64,000 bases of DNA from Bolinopsis microptera. Its lineage: Eukaryota > Ctenophora > Tentaculata > Lobata > Bolinopsidae. How positions within the stretch are numbered: the stretch's first letter is position 1; the number at the start of each line of letters is the position of its first letter. The translations under genes and the position numbers were made by a program. Below the pieces are notes generated by a model. That model was not told the DNA's origin and ran no database searches. It saw only the letters and a program-made list of their open reading frames with translations. Location: NCBI RefSeq assembly GCF_026151205.1, contig NC_087072.1, positions 19,992,103-20,056,102 of the forward strand, given 5' to 3'. This document shows positions 32,718 to 44,600 of the stretch, in pieces.

Positions 32718-33076
32718 ATAGCGGTGTTACATTGATTTTAGTTACGTTGCAATTTTACTCGACTCTTATCAGTTCACTTCTTATCAGCGCGATCGCAGTA
32801 AGTTTTACTGTGTGCAACAGTTACATAACTGTAACTGTATAATACACATAACATTAACTCTGTAATGCACTTCAAACTGCAGTATAAAGAGTACGCACTT
32901 CGCACAAATGACAAGAAGGTAATCTAGTAATACGATTTTTGGTATTAATATCTTTAATATTAATAACACGGCTTGTTCGATTCAAGCCCGTTCAATGTGG
33001 TCAATACCTGATGTGCGGATCACAGGCTTCGTTATTTACAATAGCTGAGATTAGGCAGATATAGCGGTTCCAGTCG

Positions 33077-33159
33077 TTACCTGGGGACCCCAGGCTGTAA
33101 TATCCAGATAAATTGAAGCTGCGGCGGAATGACAATCTGGGATGAGTGCGGCCCAGGAA
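33077..33159 (+). mobile_element. 83-bp structured MITE, copy D
   Basis: TTACCTGGGGACCCCAGG start, core GGCGGAATGAC with a variant loop, end GGCCCAGGAA. Flanks CCAGTCG and CCAGCCG are a decayed duplication. In the left arm only a CAGGTAA remnant remains at the equivalent place, so one arm lost most of it. Confidence 0.65.
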
Positions 33160-33860
33160 TGCCAGCCGTTACGCCGCTCAGCTTAATGTAAAAACTGTAT
33201 TACAATTGATAGCATCATTACAATTTCAATCACGTTTTAGAGCAATTTACACGAGAGTAGGACAATTATAACCTGTTTAATCTTGTTCGGCGTCATCGAA
33301 AACATAGGGTTACAAGGTTTCCGCTTCGATTTCCATCAATAAAAAATCCTTCTAATTTCGATTCTCTGGGCCAGCTGTCTGCTGGGTTTCAGAAGGTGGT
33401 ACCAGATGCTGCTATAATTGAGCGCTCAGCTGCTCTAATTGGGTCCAATTACACCCGATACACGATATTATTCCATATAAGGCCTGATCAAGTAGCTTCA
33501 GCTCTGGTGACGTCACAAAATCTCCTAGTCGGCATACGACACGTTACGAATGTGATCACGTGCCCGAGGCTTTACGAATCAAGGTCACGTGATAGGATTA
33601 GCGGTCACGTGATAGGACTGAATGTCACGTGACCTCAGTTATCCCTTATATGGCACAACTAGCTGCAATTGATCAGCTCTTAATTAGGCTGAAATCCTTG
33701 ACAGGCCTATAATTACCCAATTTTAAATGAACGATATCTCATCCTACAGAATGATGAGAGCGTAAACAAAATGCTTCCCGGAATCAGCACAATGCAGGGA
33801 ACAAGATGCTGTTGGAATATCAATTATTCATCTTCCACCCGTAGTCCCTAACTTTTCTCT

Positions 33861-34130
33861 TATACACTTCTCCAATGGGATGGAGAGGTCTTGGATGGTA
33901 CGCATCACAAAGGTCCACCGATGACACCGATGGCTTTAGTATACCCTGATAGGGCTGCCTGAGGTTCATCAAGGGCAATATCTGACAACTCTTCTACATC
34001 CTTCACCCATTTCTCTACTTTCTTTTTTACATATGTCTCTCTAGCCTCCTCTCCACCTATCACTGCTCCCAGATGACGCTCCCCATCACATGTGATCTCT
34101 ATACCAGTCTCTCCAGGATATGGTCAGGAT
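33861..34130 (-). pseudogene. upstream part of the split RT element
   Basis: The minus strand reads, with frameshifts, a GERHLGAVIGGEEARETYV block, a WVKDVEELSDIALDEPQAA helix-like block and PLEKCIREK, which joins in frame to FIPAIIGRNVSDL at 31168 when the foldback element is removed. The RT core itself is not found further upstream, so the copy is 5'-truncated. Confidence 0.65.
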
Positions 34131-35632
34131 TATGGTACCTTTTGCTACTTCAGATGATTTTTTAAAAGACCTACATTACCGTATTTGAAGGTAACCTACA
34201 TTAGAGTTATAGAAATTTCTGAAACTTCGTTTTCCAATGCACCCATACCTTACTAGCAGTTGAGGAGGTACGGGTCTGCATTGAATGACTCCAGCGGTAT
34301 GTAACGAAGGGCCCTGCTGACCCTGCTGTGCAGGGGGGGGGCGCCAAATCGTCGTTCAAATGTGGGACGATTTTGTAAAACTTAACTGCAGGACTAGCAA
34401 AACTGCGCGTCTTGCTCGATAGAAACTTTTTTTTTGAGATTTTGTCCGCGTTTCCTCTAAAATCAACTAATTTATCTAATTTCAGGAAGGGGCGCTAAAA
34501 GGGGAGGAGGGCCAATTATTAGGGGGCACTTTTTCGGAGGGGCGGGGGGCCAACATGCAACGTCTGGGTTCCAGACGGAGGAGCTTGTCTATAAATCTAT
34601 GTGACTGAACTATCTGAAGTCAGCTATAGGTGGAGATAAAATAAAGAGAATTCACTTTAACTTAACATCACAGAGATTCAGAAATAAAGATTATTAGTTA
34701 CTTATTATTTAACATATATTATAATAATCAGAATCTTTACACCACAATTGCTAAGTGCTCCACACAATGTTTATTTCACTTGCTGGAAGATGTCACTTAT
34801 CAAATATTGTCAGTTCTGAGAAAGCTCAGCATATGGCTGACTGCATTTAGCCTCACTCACAATCAAAGTTTTAGTTTTTGTCCTTCAAGACAACACATAA
34901 TAGTTTATTTAATTTGTCATTATTAAATTTCACTTTGAAATTTAATGTTTTCATTTCATTAAAAATCTCTTTATAACTTAAATCTTGATGGTATTATTCC
35001 TTACCATTATACACACTGTAAGTATTGGTCAGCGTTTTATTCGGACAGTTAAGATCAAAGAATCAAACATTGTAAATCTTACATTATTTATAGCAATATT
35101 TTGTTTCAGCGAAGGATCAAATTATTACGATTTTTCAGTCCCATCCAAGTTTGCACTGTAGGTAGTAATGCCAGATTAATTAAGTCACACGAGGAGCCAA
35201 TTTGATGCCTTGCTTACTTTTCACATCATTAGCATCACTTCTTATGTCTTTGATATTCTAGGCATTGTTTCCAAAAAAACATTATCTCTAAATTACATAT
35301 CCTGAATCTTCTTTTAATCTATTCAGATTCAAGTGGAACGTACATTTATCAATGATGTTAACTAATTTCGTGTAGTGTTACTAATCTACAAAGAGTCACC
35401 AATTAGGGAAAGCATAACCTCAAATGTTTCGAAAAACAACAATTTGTAAATATTTCGGCAGTTTCACCTTGGGACACCCTGTACTTTCAATGGTATATAA
35501 CTACTGTAATAGCAGGCTGCTTAATCAAACCCAGATTGAATCTTTAAATTCATAATAAATGACCCTAACATCTTTCCATAATTTTAGGTGACCAGTTATA
35601 GTATGGCACCTCTACATCCTTAAAGTTAAAAC
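34131..35632. other. spacer upstream of the TBC gene
   Basis: Low-complexity G and purine runs occur at 34331-34340 and 34500-34550; the rest is AT-rich. No ORF is seen. The promoter and any 5' untranslated exons of the TBC gene probably lie in the right half. Confidence 0.4.
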
Positions 35633-38600
35633 ATGAATGGTGTTGAAGACAACAACAACACTCCTATTCTAGAGGTAATAACACTGGTTAGCATGAATGT
35701 TTAATTGTTCTACCTTCTTCAGTCTCTTACAGAGTAAAATACTTTGATTGACCTACAACTTCATCATATAAGGCTGGATACAATGTACATAGTACCTATT
35801 TGTATAAACACAATTTGTTCTATTGTATTACATTCCTCTAACACAACTGTTTCCCCATCAGGTTGATATAGAAGAGGTGAGAAGTACAAGTATAAGCGAG
35901 TCATCCTCCAGCAATGAACCTCGTATACGGCACGACAGTACCGTAAGATCTAGACATGACAGTAACCAAGAGCAGAGCACGTCAAGTAGTGTTCACAGCT
36001 TTGAGCACCCTGAACCAGAAGCACTCTCTCCTATATCTATAACTAATGGCAGGAAACATCACAGGCGCAATCTCTCCAATCTAACAACTGGTAAGTAACT
36101 TCAATTTAAGATAAACTGTTCTTCAAATCATTTCATCATCAGTTCATCAAATACTTGCCCTTCTGATTTTAAGAGAATTATGTAATTTCTAGAGGTCATG
36201 CTTTATCGTCAAAGACTTCATGAGCTGCCAAGAATGATTTCAGTTATTACCGTACTCCTGGCCCTGTACTGTACCACATCATGGGTATGGCTTGTCTTGA
36301 GGTTCCCACTGAAATTAGATGGTTCCAAAATATCATGTTATATCTAATTTCGTTTGGGTCACCCAGACCTCCTGTAATTCTGAGCCTGTATGTTACACAT
36401 GTGGTACCATGTGTTGTATGTTTCTTGTTTACGACACATGTATCTAATGTGGTTATTGGTTGGGGAGTTTCTTGCTTTTAACTTTATATGATATATGGTC
36501 ATCATGGGATTGAACATAACATCTTGTATTTATCAGTCGTTTTTGCTAAGAATGGGAATAAATGATTCATTGCTTTATTAGTGCAATTAGTGAATTAGAA
36601 GATCCCAACCAATCTTGTTGCTGACAGTATATCTCGTGTCACAGGATCAGGAAGAAGTGGTTCAATGGACTCGGTCTCACTGGGCAACTCTAGTCTCGAC
36701 TATAACACCCACTTCACAGGTCAGTTTTCAAGACATTCCACACTTTTATAACATTTTAAAATAACAACAATTGTTTATTTTTACAACACAATCAAACAAA
36801 ACCAATTATGCTTTATTTTGTTCCATACTTCAATTGATTCTGTTTTGATTGGTGGATTATTGTTTAGAAGTCAAAATTAAAATCAAGCGAGGACAGTTAT
36901 ATGCACCAATTAAATCGGAAGTTGAAATTGAAAACAAGATGTTGGATTTTACAGCAGTGACATTTGCACACATACATCATCTTTTACATTAACTAATCAT
37001 ACAGCATGGAGTAACCCGGATAACCCACTAACCCATTTCTTTTACAGAGCTTCCAAGTCCGATAGACACTTCAACCCTGGAAGATATTTCACTCCATGAC
37101 GAAGATGACTCAGAAGACACGGACCCAAAGAAAAAACAAAACTCCACAACCAGCAAAATGTCATTGCTTGCCAGGTGCGGTTCGTGTTAAAAAAAATAGA
37201 AATTATTGTTATTTAAATTGATATTGGAGTTGATCTTTCTTTTGGACACGCGCCAAGATCTCAAAGCATATTAAGCACTTTGAGAGTTGGGACAGGTTTT
37301 TTTTATCAAAAGATTGAAATTCAATCATCTACAGTAGGTCAGTGTCGGACAGTGTAACAATTTAATATCCTGATTGCTTAAAATTGGATACGCAGAATAC
37401 TGAATTTCTGTGGAAATGCATGGCATTATTCGTTCCAAGGAATTAGTGTAACGTGGGGTTAAGTTATATTATGTATTATATTAGGTTACTTTATGTATTG
37501 TACCGTATCCCGGTATCCAGATCGTGCATTATGTTAATTCTTTGCATTACCTCGTACTACGATTTGAGGTTTTAAGGTCTTGCTCATAAAATGGGATGGG
37601 AAATTGTCTCAGCATTTAGAAAACAGGTTTCGTGATCTGTTTATAGATCACGTGACTCGAGCGTGATCAAACCTTTTTTAAAGTGCGTTTATGCATGAAC
37701 ATTTGAGATCAGATCAACTATGCAAACATTTTCAGGAAGCTGTTCAAGCGCTCAGAGCCAGTAGTGTTGACCACCAATCTCATCTTTGAAAACAGACCTA
37801 GGTAAGAATCAACTTCATAAGATTTATTGTACTAAATTTAAACTAGCGATATTGGTCACCCCCATCGTTCAACCATGTTTGTTGGGTACTAAATACCGAA
37901 CGGGAGACATGGTTAGCTTATTTATAAGATTAGCTGAACACAATAAAACACATACATAGTATTAGTGTACATACCACAATAGTTTACATACCAGACTGTT
38001 CCAACGTTCCGGTAATTGCCCGCCAAGTGGATTCCATGTGACTGTTAGGCTGTCACGTGACATATCTCAAAGGTGTAGAGATGTCCATGTTCAGTACAAT
38101 GACACAGATGGTCATCCTACTGTATCGCTGTGACGTCACGGATAATAATGTGGAAATTATGCGGTATATCGGCATCAGCAGATGTTTAACTTTAGTATCT
38201 ACGATTTTACAATTTAAGCTCGAATAGCAGTGTAAACTGTAGCTTAGCGCGAACAATAGTATTTGATACAATTGTCAAATTAACAACAGCTGATAGTTTG
38301 ACACATGCCCATGTAATGTAAAAGTAGGTGAACATTGTATTAATATTTATAATAATAATAATAATAACGCTTTATTTGTATACCGCTTAGGCCGTATAAG
38401 CGACCAAAGTCCAAAAAATGGAGTTGATACTGGCCAACAAAGCGGTGCAGATAAATTTACCTTAGTAGTCCCTTTTCTAATCAAAAATTCAAATTTATAA
38501 ATTGTAGATTGATCTTAAAGTCCTGCGTCCATGACTACTGAATCACCAAAAATACTGTTCGCACATACAGGATAGGCTTGATGAAATAGATGGGTCTTGA

Positions 38601-41600
38601 GAGCCTTCTTGAAAACATCCAGTCGAGAGATGGAGCGTAGTGAGTAGGGAAGTGTATTCCAGATTTTAGGAGCAGTGTGAGAGAAAGCACCAGCTGTAGC
38701 CCTCAGCCGTGATAAAGGAGGGCGTTCCAGTAGGAAGAAGTCATGGTCCATTCTGACATGATGTTTACTAGTGTCCCTAATTTTGACCATTGTCCTTAGA
38801 TATTCAGGAGCACAATCGTTTAGGCACTTGAAAACCAGTAACGCTATCTTGAATTTGATTCGCATTGCTACAGGTAAGAAGTGTAATTCAATCATATAGG
38901 GTGTGATGGGCTCCTGTCTCAACTTCCCATGAAGTCCGAATATGAATCTCACAGCAGTATTCTGCACTTTTTGAAGTTTCTGGAGAAGTCTTTCAGAAAG
39001 GGCACCATAAGTAGCATTTCCATTGTCCAGAATGGAATGAATTGAAGCGTGTACCATTTGGATTTTGAGCTCCTTACTCAGTTTGGAACCTATTCTGCCA
39101 AGATTTCGCTGATTTACATAGCAAACTCTGACAACGTTGTTGATCTGTGCCTCTAAATTGAGATGGTTGTCAAAAATAAATCCCAGATTCTTTGCTGACT
39201 TGGTAGGTTTAATGGAGCATATAATGCTGTCAAGATTGAATTCAACTTGTTTTGGAGCTTTGGAGTTTGTAGAGATCTCGATTATCTCACTTTTATTGTC
39301 GTTGAGTTTCAGGTAGTTCTCACTCATCCATGATTTGATGTGCTCGAAACATTCTTTCAATTTGCTCTTCATAGATTCAATGTCCATGTCGTTCTTAGGA
39401 TCAAATGAGAAGTATATCTGAGTATCATCAGCATATAGATGGATTTGGAGACCATGCATACTTGCAATATCTTGTAGCTGTTTAGTGTAAAGGATGAAAA
39501 ATATAGGACCAAGAATTGAGCCCTGAGGAACTCCAATCTCGAGGTCACAGAGAGAGGAATATTCACCCTTAACACCAACGATAAAGGATCGATTTGACAG
39601 GTAGCTTGCAACCCATTGAAGAATAATACCACTAAATCCATAGCTATGTTCGAGTCGTCTCAAAAGTCTTTTGTGATTGATGGTATCAAATGCAGCTGAC
39701 AAGTCAAGAAGAAGAAGAACAGTATGACTCTTCTTGTCAACTTGGAGGAGTATATCATTATGTACCTTGAGCACTGCAGTTTCACAGCTCATGTTTTTCC
39801 GGTAACCTGATTGATTTGCTGCGAAAAGATTGTTCTTATTTAGGTACTCGGAAAACTGTGAGTGGGCACACTTTTCTATAACCTTGGAAATAAAACTGAG
39901 GTTACTCACAGGTCTATAGCTTTTCAAGTCGTCTGCATCTAGAGAGGCTTTCTTTAGGACTGGTCGTACTATAGCAGACTTCAGAGCATGTGGAAAATAG
40001 CCCTCTTGGAGGGATAGGTTAACTATGAGGGTGATATGAGGGAGCAATTCATCGAGGCAGTGCTTGAGGAGCCATGTTGGAAGAGGATCGAGTTCACACG
40101 ACTTATTATTCATCGTCTTAGTAATCAGGGAAAGAACCTCTGATCGAGTAACTAATCTGAAAGCTGTAGCAGAGCATGGTAGAGAACTATGTGTATCATT
40201 AGGCATCTCTAACTCTTTTACACAAGGTTTGTCTTCAGATTGACTATCAGCACTGGACAGGTTTTCCTCTGAGATAGACCCATAAATCTTCTTTACTTTA
40301 TCGTCAAAGTAGTTTTTGAGACTTTCTGCAACTGCTTGATGCGTGGGCCCAGAAGGGGACTTCTGAGAAAGATCTTTATCCAGAAGGTTATTTATAATTC
40401 TGTATGTAGCTTTTGGATCTCCTTTAGCATCTGTAAGTCGTTTCTCATAATAGCGATTCCGTTCTCTAGAGATGATTAAGGTAGTATCTACACAAGCTTC
40501 CCTGTAGATTTCTCTATAATCTTGAGCATCAGCCATACCTTTATGCTTCTTCCAGAGTCTTTCAGCAGCTCTGCGCTTTTTACGGGCATCATTGCAGTTT
40601 TCATTCCACCAGTCACTACGACCAGGTATACAATAGATGTTCTTAGCTGGTGCATGCTTATTAAGAACTGAGGATATAACAGAATCGTATTTGTCGACTG
40701 CGTCATCTAAACTAGTTAGCTGGGATGGAGATGGCATGTGGAGTACAATGTCAGCTTTGAAAGCATCAATATCAATTTTTCTAAACTCACGAACTGTTTT
40801 TTGTTCCTTACTTGGCTGCTTTGATGACACATCAATCTCGGGTGCACTAAACTTAACCAGGAAGTGATCTGACGTTGTGCCCGTGTCTTCCACAATTTCA
40901 AGCTCTGTGATGTTTAAGTTGTCAGCCGGTGATTCCAATGTTAGCACTAGGTCCAGTGTGCCGCCAGAGATGTGTGTTGGTGAGGAAACATGCTGCTTCA
41001 AGCCTTTTGAATGACAGAGTGCCATGAATTGTTTAGCCCAATAGTCTGGATCCTCTACATGAAAGTTGAAATCCCCTGCTAATATAGGAATACCAGATTT
41101 AGTTATCAAGGTATCCATGTAATCAGAAAACTGTTCAAGAAACAATTTCTTTCGGGTTTCTTGATATTTCTTATGAGAAGAAACTTGAGTTGATCGATAA
41201 AGGACACAAAATCTGATCAAGTGAGATTTTGCTCTGAAGACAGTTTCCAAAACCTCAAAGGAACTAAACTTCATACTGTTTCTTGTTAGGGAGACAACCT
41301 TTGGGTCATAGATGAAGGCAACACCGCCACCCCTCCCACGTCTTGGAGCACTAATAATATCATATTTGTGGTCTTTCACCTCAGCGATTTTGGCCTTATC
41401 ATCAACTCTCAGCCAAGTCTCTGTCAGGAAGCATATATCCACGTTCTCTTCTCTCAGTAGCTCTAGTACAGATACCGTTTTGTTGCAAATGGATCTTGCA
41501 TTAAAGGTTGCCATTTTCAGAGCATGGGGTGGACTGTGATGGTGTCCTGGTGTCACATCATGTTTTTTGAGTCATATTCTGTATTCATCATTAGCCTCTG

Positions 41601-44600
41601 TATCTCTCTGGCAATGATTGGACACTCCATTGATGCTGCATTGTGGGACTTGTGCTGTGCTTTATCACTGGGATTCTTCGAGTCTTTGCACCTGGCACAG
41701 CACTTTGCTTCACTTTTGGACTTGTTACTGCAATCTTTAGACAGGTGGTTTCCTGAGCAGCGGAAGCAAGTTGGGTCATCAACCTTGGTAGGACAGTTTG
41801 TAGAAGTGTGACCAATTCCTTGACAATGGTAACAAAAAACAACATGAACTCGATCGGACACAGGATGGCAGGTATTTCCAAAATAAAGAGCTCTTCCTTG
41901 GTCATTCATGATGCAAGATCGGATAGCAGGAGAGACTTTAAGTGCAAATGTGAAATACTTGCTATTTTCAGTAAAACGTGACATGTACACAACCTCCAAT
42001 TTGTGACCAGCATCCACAAGCTTGCGTACTCCGTCATTTTTGGCCAAGATGGACGGTTTCAGTAGCGATCTGCACTTATCTCTTAGTTTATCATCATCGT
42101 CTGCTGTAAGTCTGCGGAAGGCATCGTCCCTATGGACGTTCTCTATTGTTAACTTTGGATACATCTTCTTTGCTTCACGCAAAGTATATCCCTTTGAAGA
42201 ATCTTCATCAATCAACTGAGTAGCATTTTGCCTTGCCTCTGAATCAGGAAAACCAATAGCGATAGAGTTATTGGATTTGTTAACCTTTACAAAGTCCGTT
42301 TGTACTGATGACAATTTCTCACATACATTATTGCAAACGGACTCAGCGGACTCAGCTGTGACATCTTCAGGGGGAGATAATATAAGCACTGAACTCTTGG
42401 ACTGGATCCTAGAACGAGGTGCCAATTGCTGCATCTGTGGAGGACTGCCCATGGTAGATGCCTGGAATACCTCCTGCTGTCTTTCCTGCGACTTGTTAGT
42501 AAATAGATCGGACATAAGGAATTTTTGAGAGTTAGAACTTCGGGGCCCTGATGGACCAAGCTTAGCATCAATAGCATCATGAACACTTTTAAGGATATCA
42601 ACTTTGAAATCTTTCATTTCACTTCTGAACTGATCACTGTCCATACCACCCGACACAACCTGTTCAGAGTCTGCGTCATTACCCGTCTCGAAGGAGATTT
42701 TCTTGTTGTCGGTCAGATTACCTGTAGTTATGCAGTTGGGACAGAACCACCAGGTACAGGGGTTCTTCTCCATAGCTGCAAGGACGTCACTGGAGAGGGG
42801 AATTGTTAAACAGAGGTTGTGGTACTTGGATTTACATTTCATGCATTCCAAAAGCTGGTCACCCGGCTGAGCATTGCAGGATTTGCAAGTGCCACTTGAA
42901 GCAATATGACCTAATCCAGGGTCAAAATCTTGGGTTTTGGACCACGTGATTAGAAGCTTCCCTCGTGGAGTTCGCCCGTCAATCTTTAACTTTAAGCAAT
43001 CAGTCATTGTAGTACTTGTATAGTACTTGTATAGTACTTGTATAGAGGTATAGTACCGTTAAAGGCACAGCACCAACAATGTGCAGTAGCAGGGGCAACT
43101 GGCAGTTAAAAATTGCCGATATAACAGAGATAAGGGAGCTCTGTTTTCAACACGTAACAAAACTGCAAAACTACATCGTTTATGTCACAACTATGTTAAG
43201 AATGTAAGTATAACAACTAACGGTATAACAAATCCTCGTGGGGATTAAGTCCTGGAAACTTTGTATCCTGCTAATTATAATTCTAAACTGATTCGATGTA
43301 ATCAGAACAAGAATTGCGCCCGTTGTTTCGTTTTGGCGGACGCTAGATTTCCATTTCACATTTACTATAAATTTAAGTATAAGCTCCAATCAGCTCACTT
43401 CAATCTTCATGATAATAATATTGATAAAGTATGCATCAAATACGGGAAACACTTGAAATTCAGTTCAATTGCCGTAGAACTTAACTTGCAGTATCTTTAA
43501 TTCAAGAAATTATCAGCAAAGGTAAACTATACTCGTGTACACATGAATTTACTATGCGTGCCACGTACAAATTGGGCGTATTACCTAATAGTAATTTTAT
43601 ACATTACATGCATCATATACATTAAAACACAGTAGCGCCGCGCATTTATAGATCACAGGCTATCTATACATCACATCTCCGCAAGCAATCCTCGCGCGCG
43701 CCCAACTTTTTCGTTGCATGGTAACGAACGGAAGGAAGGACACACGACATATTTAAACCCACCTATCTCGTTCTCCAAATCCACGTTTTTCTGCAAAAAC
43801 CTCCATTCGTAACCTTTCACTATTGCCTTTTTTCAAAAGGGTGAAAAGGAAAAAATTCTGAGAATTTCAAATCAACTTGCTTCGATACTATTAATAGCCC
43901 TGGTAATGAGCTGTATTTAAAAAGAATGATGAATTTAATCGTGGTTTTAATGGTATTTCATTGATACCGTCTTATATAAAGAGATATTTTACAGTTTGAG
44001 GAAGTCTACGATATTATGTTATAGGATCTTTAACGTCGGCCATATTATTATTGAATAGGCCATGTAGATATTGACTAGGCCATGTAGATATTGACTAGAC
44101 CATGTAGATATTTACTAGGCCATGTAGATATTGACTAGGCCATGTAGAATGTAGATATTGACTAGGCCATGAAGATATTGACTAGGCCATGTAGATATTG
44201 ACTAGGCCATATTAATATTGACTAGGCCATATTAATATTGACTAGGCCATATATAATATATTGACTAGGCCATATTAATATTGACTAGGCCATATATATA
44301 TATTGACTAGGCCATATTAATATTGACTAGGCCATATATATATTGACTAGGGCATATTAATATTGACTAGGCCATGTAGATATTGACTAGGCCATGTAGA
44401 TATTGACTAGGCCATGTAGATATTGACTAGGCCATGTAGATATTGACTAGGCCATGTATATATTGACTAGGCCATGTAGATATTGACTAGGCCATGTAGA
44501 TATTGACTAGGCCATATTAATATTGACTAGGCCATATATAATATATTGACTAGGCCATATTAATATTGACTAGGCCATGTAGATATTGACTAGGCCATGT

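Larger units (their letters stand above)
31180..33849. mobile_element. 2.67-kb Mutator-like foldback element with 11-bp TSD
   Basis: Inverted arms 31180-31938 and 32974-33849 begin AGGGACTACGGGTGG and are nearly identical over about 760 bp. The right arm is about 117 bp longer because it holds MITE copy D. AACTTTTCTCT flanks both sides (31169-31179, 33850-33860). Deleting the element plus one duplicate rejoins the interrupted RT frame exactly. Long arms and 9-11-bp duplications are Mutator traits. No transposase is encoded; the 1-kb centre holds unique DNA with one exon-like frame. Confidence 0.85.
38349..43170 (-). mobile_element. full-length L2/CR1-like LINE with two intact ORFs
   Basis: Order on the minus strand: 5' leader with three AGTACTTGTAT repeats (43010-43045), ORF1, ORF2, a 170-base 3' part, and a 3' tail of ATT/AAT trinucleotides at 38350-38367. 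Tandem microsatellite tails in place of poly-A are typical of the CR1/L2 group. Both ORFs are open, so the insertion into the TBC gene intron is recent. The 5' end is estimated, since no target duplication was found. Confidence 0.85.
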
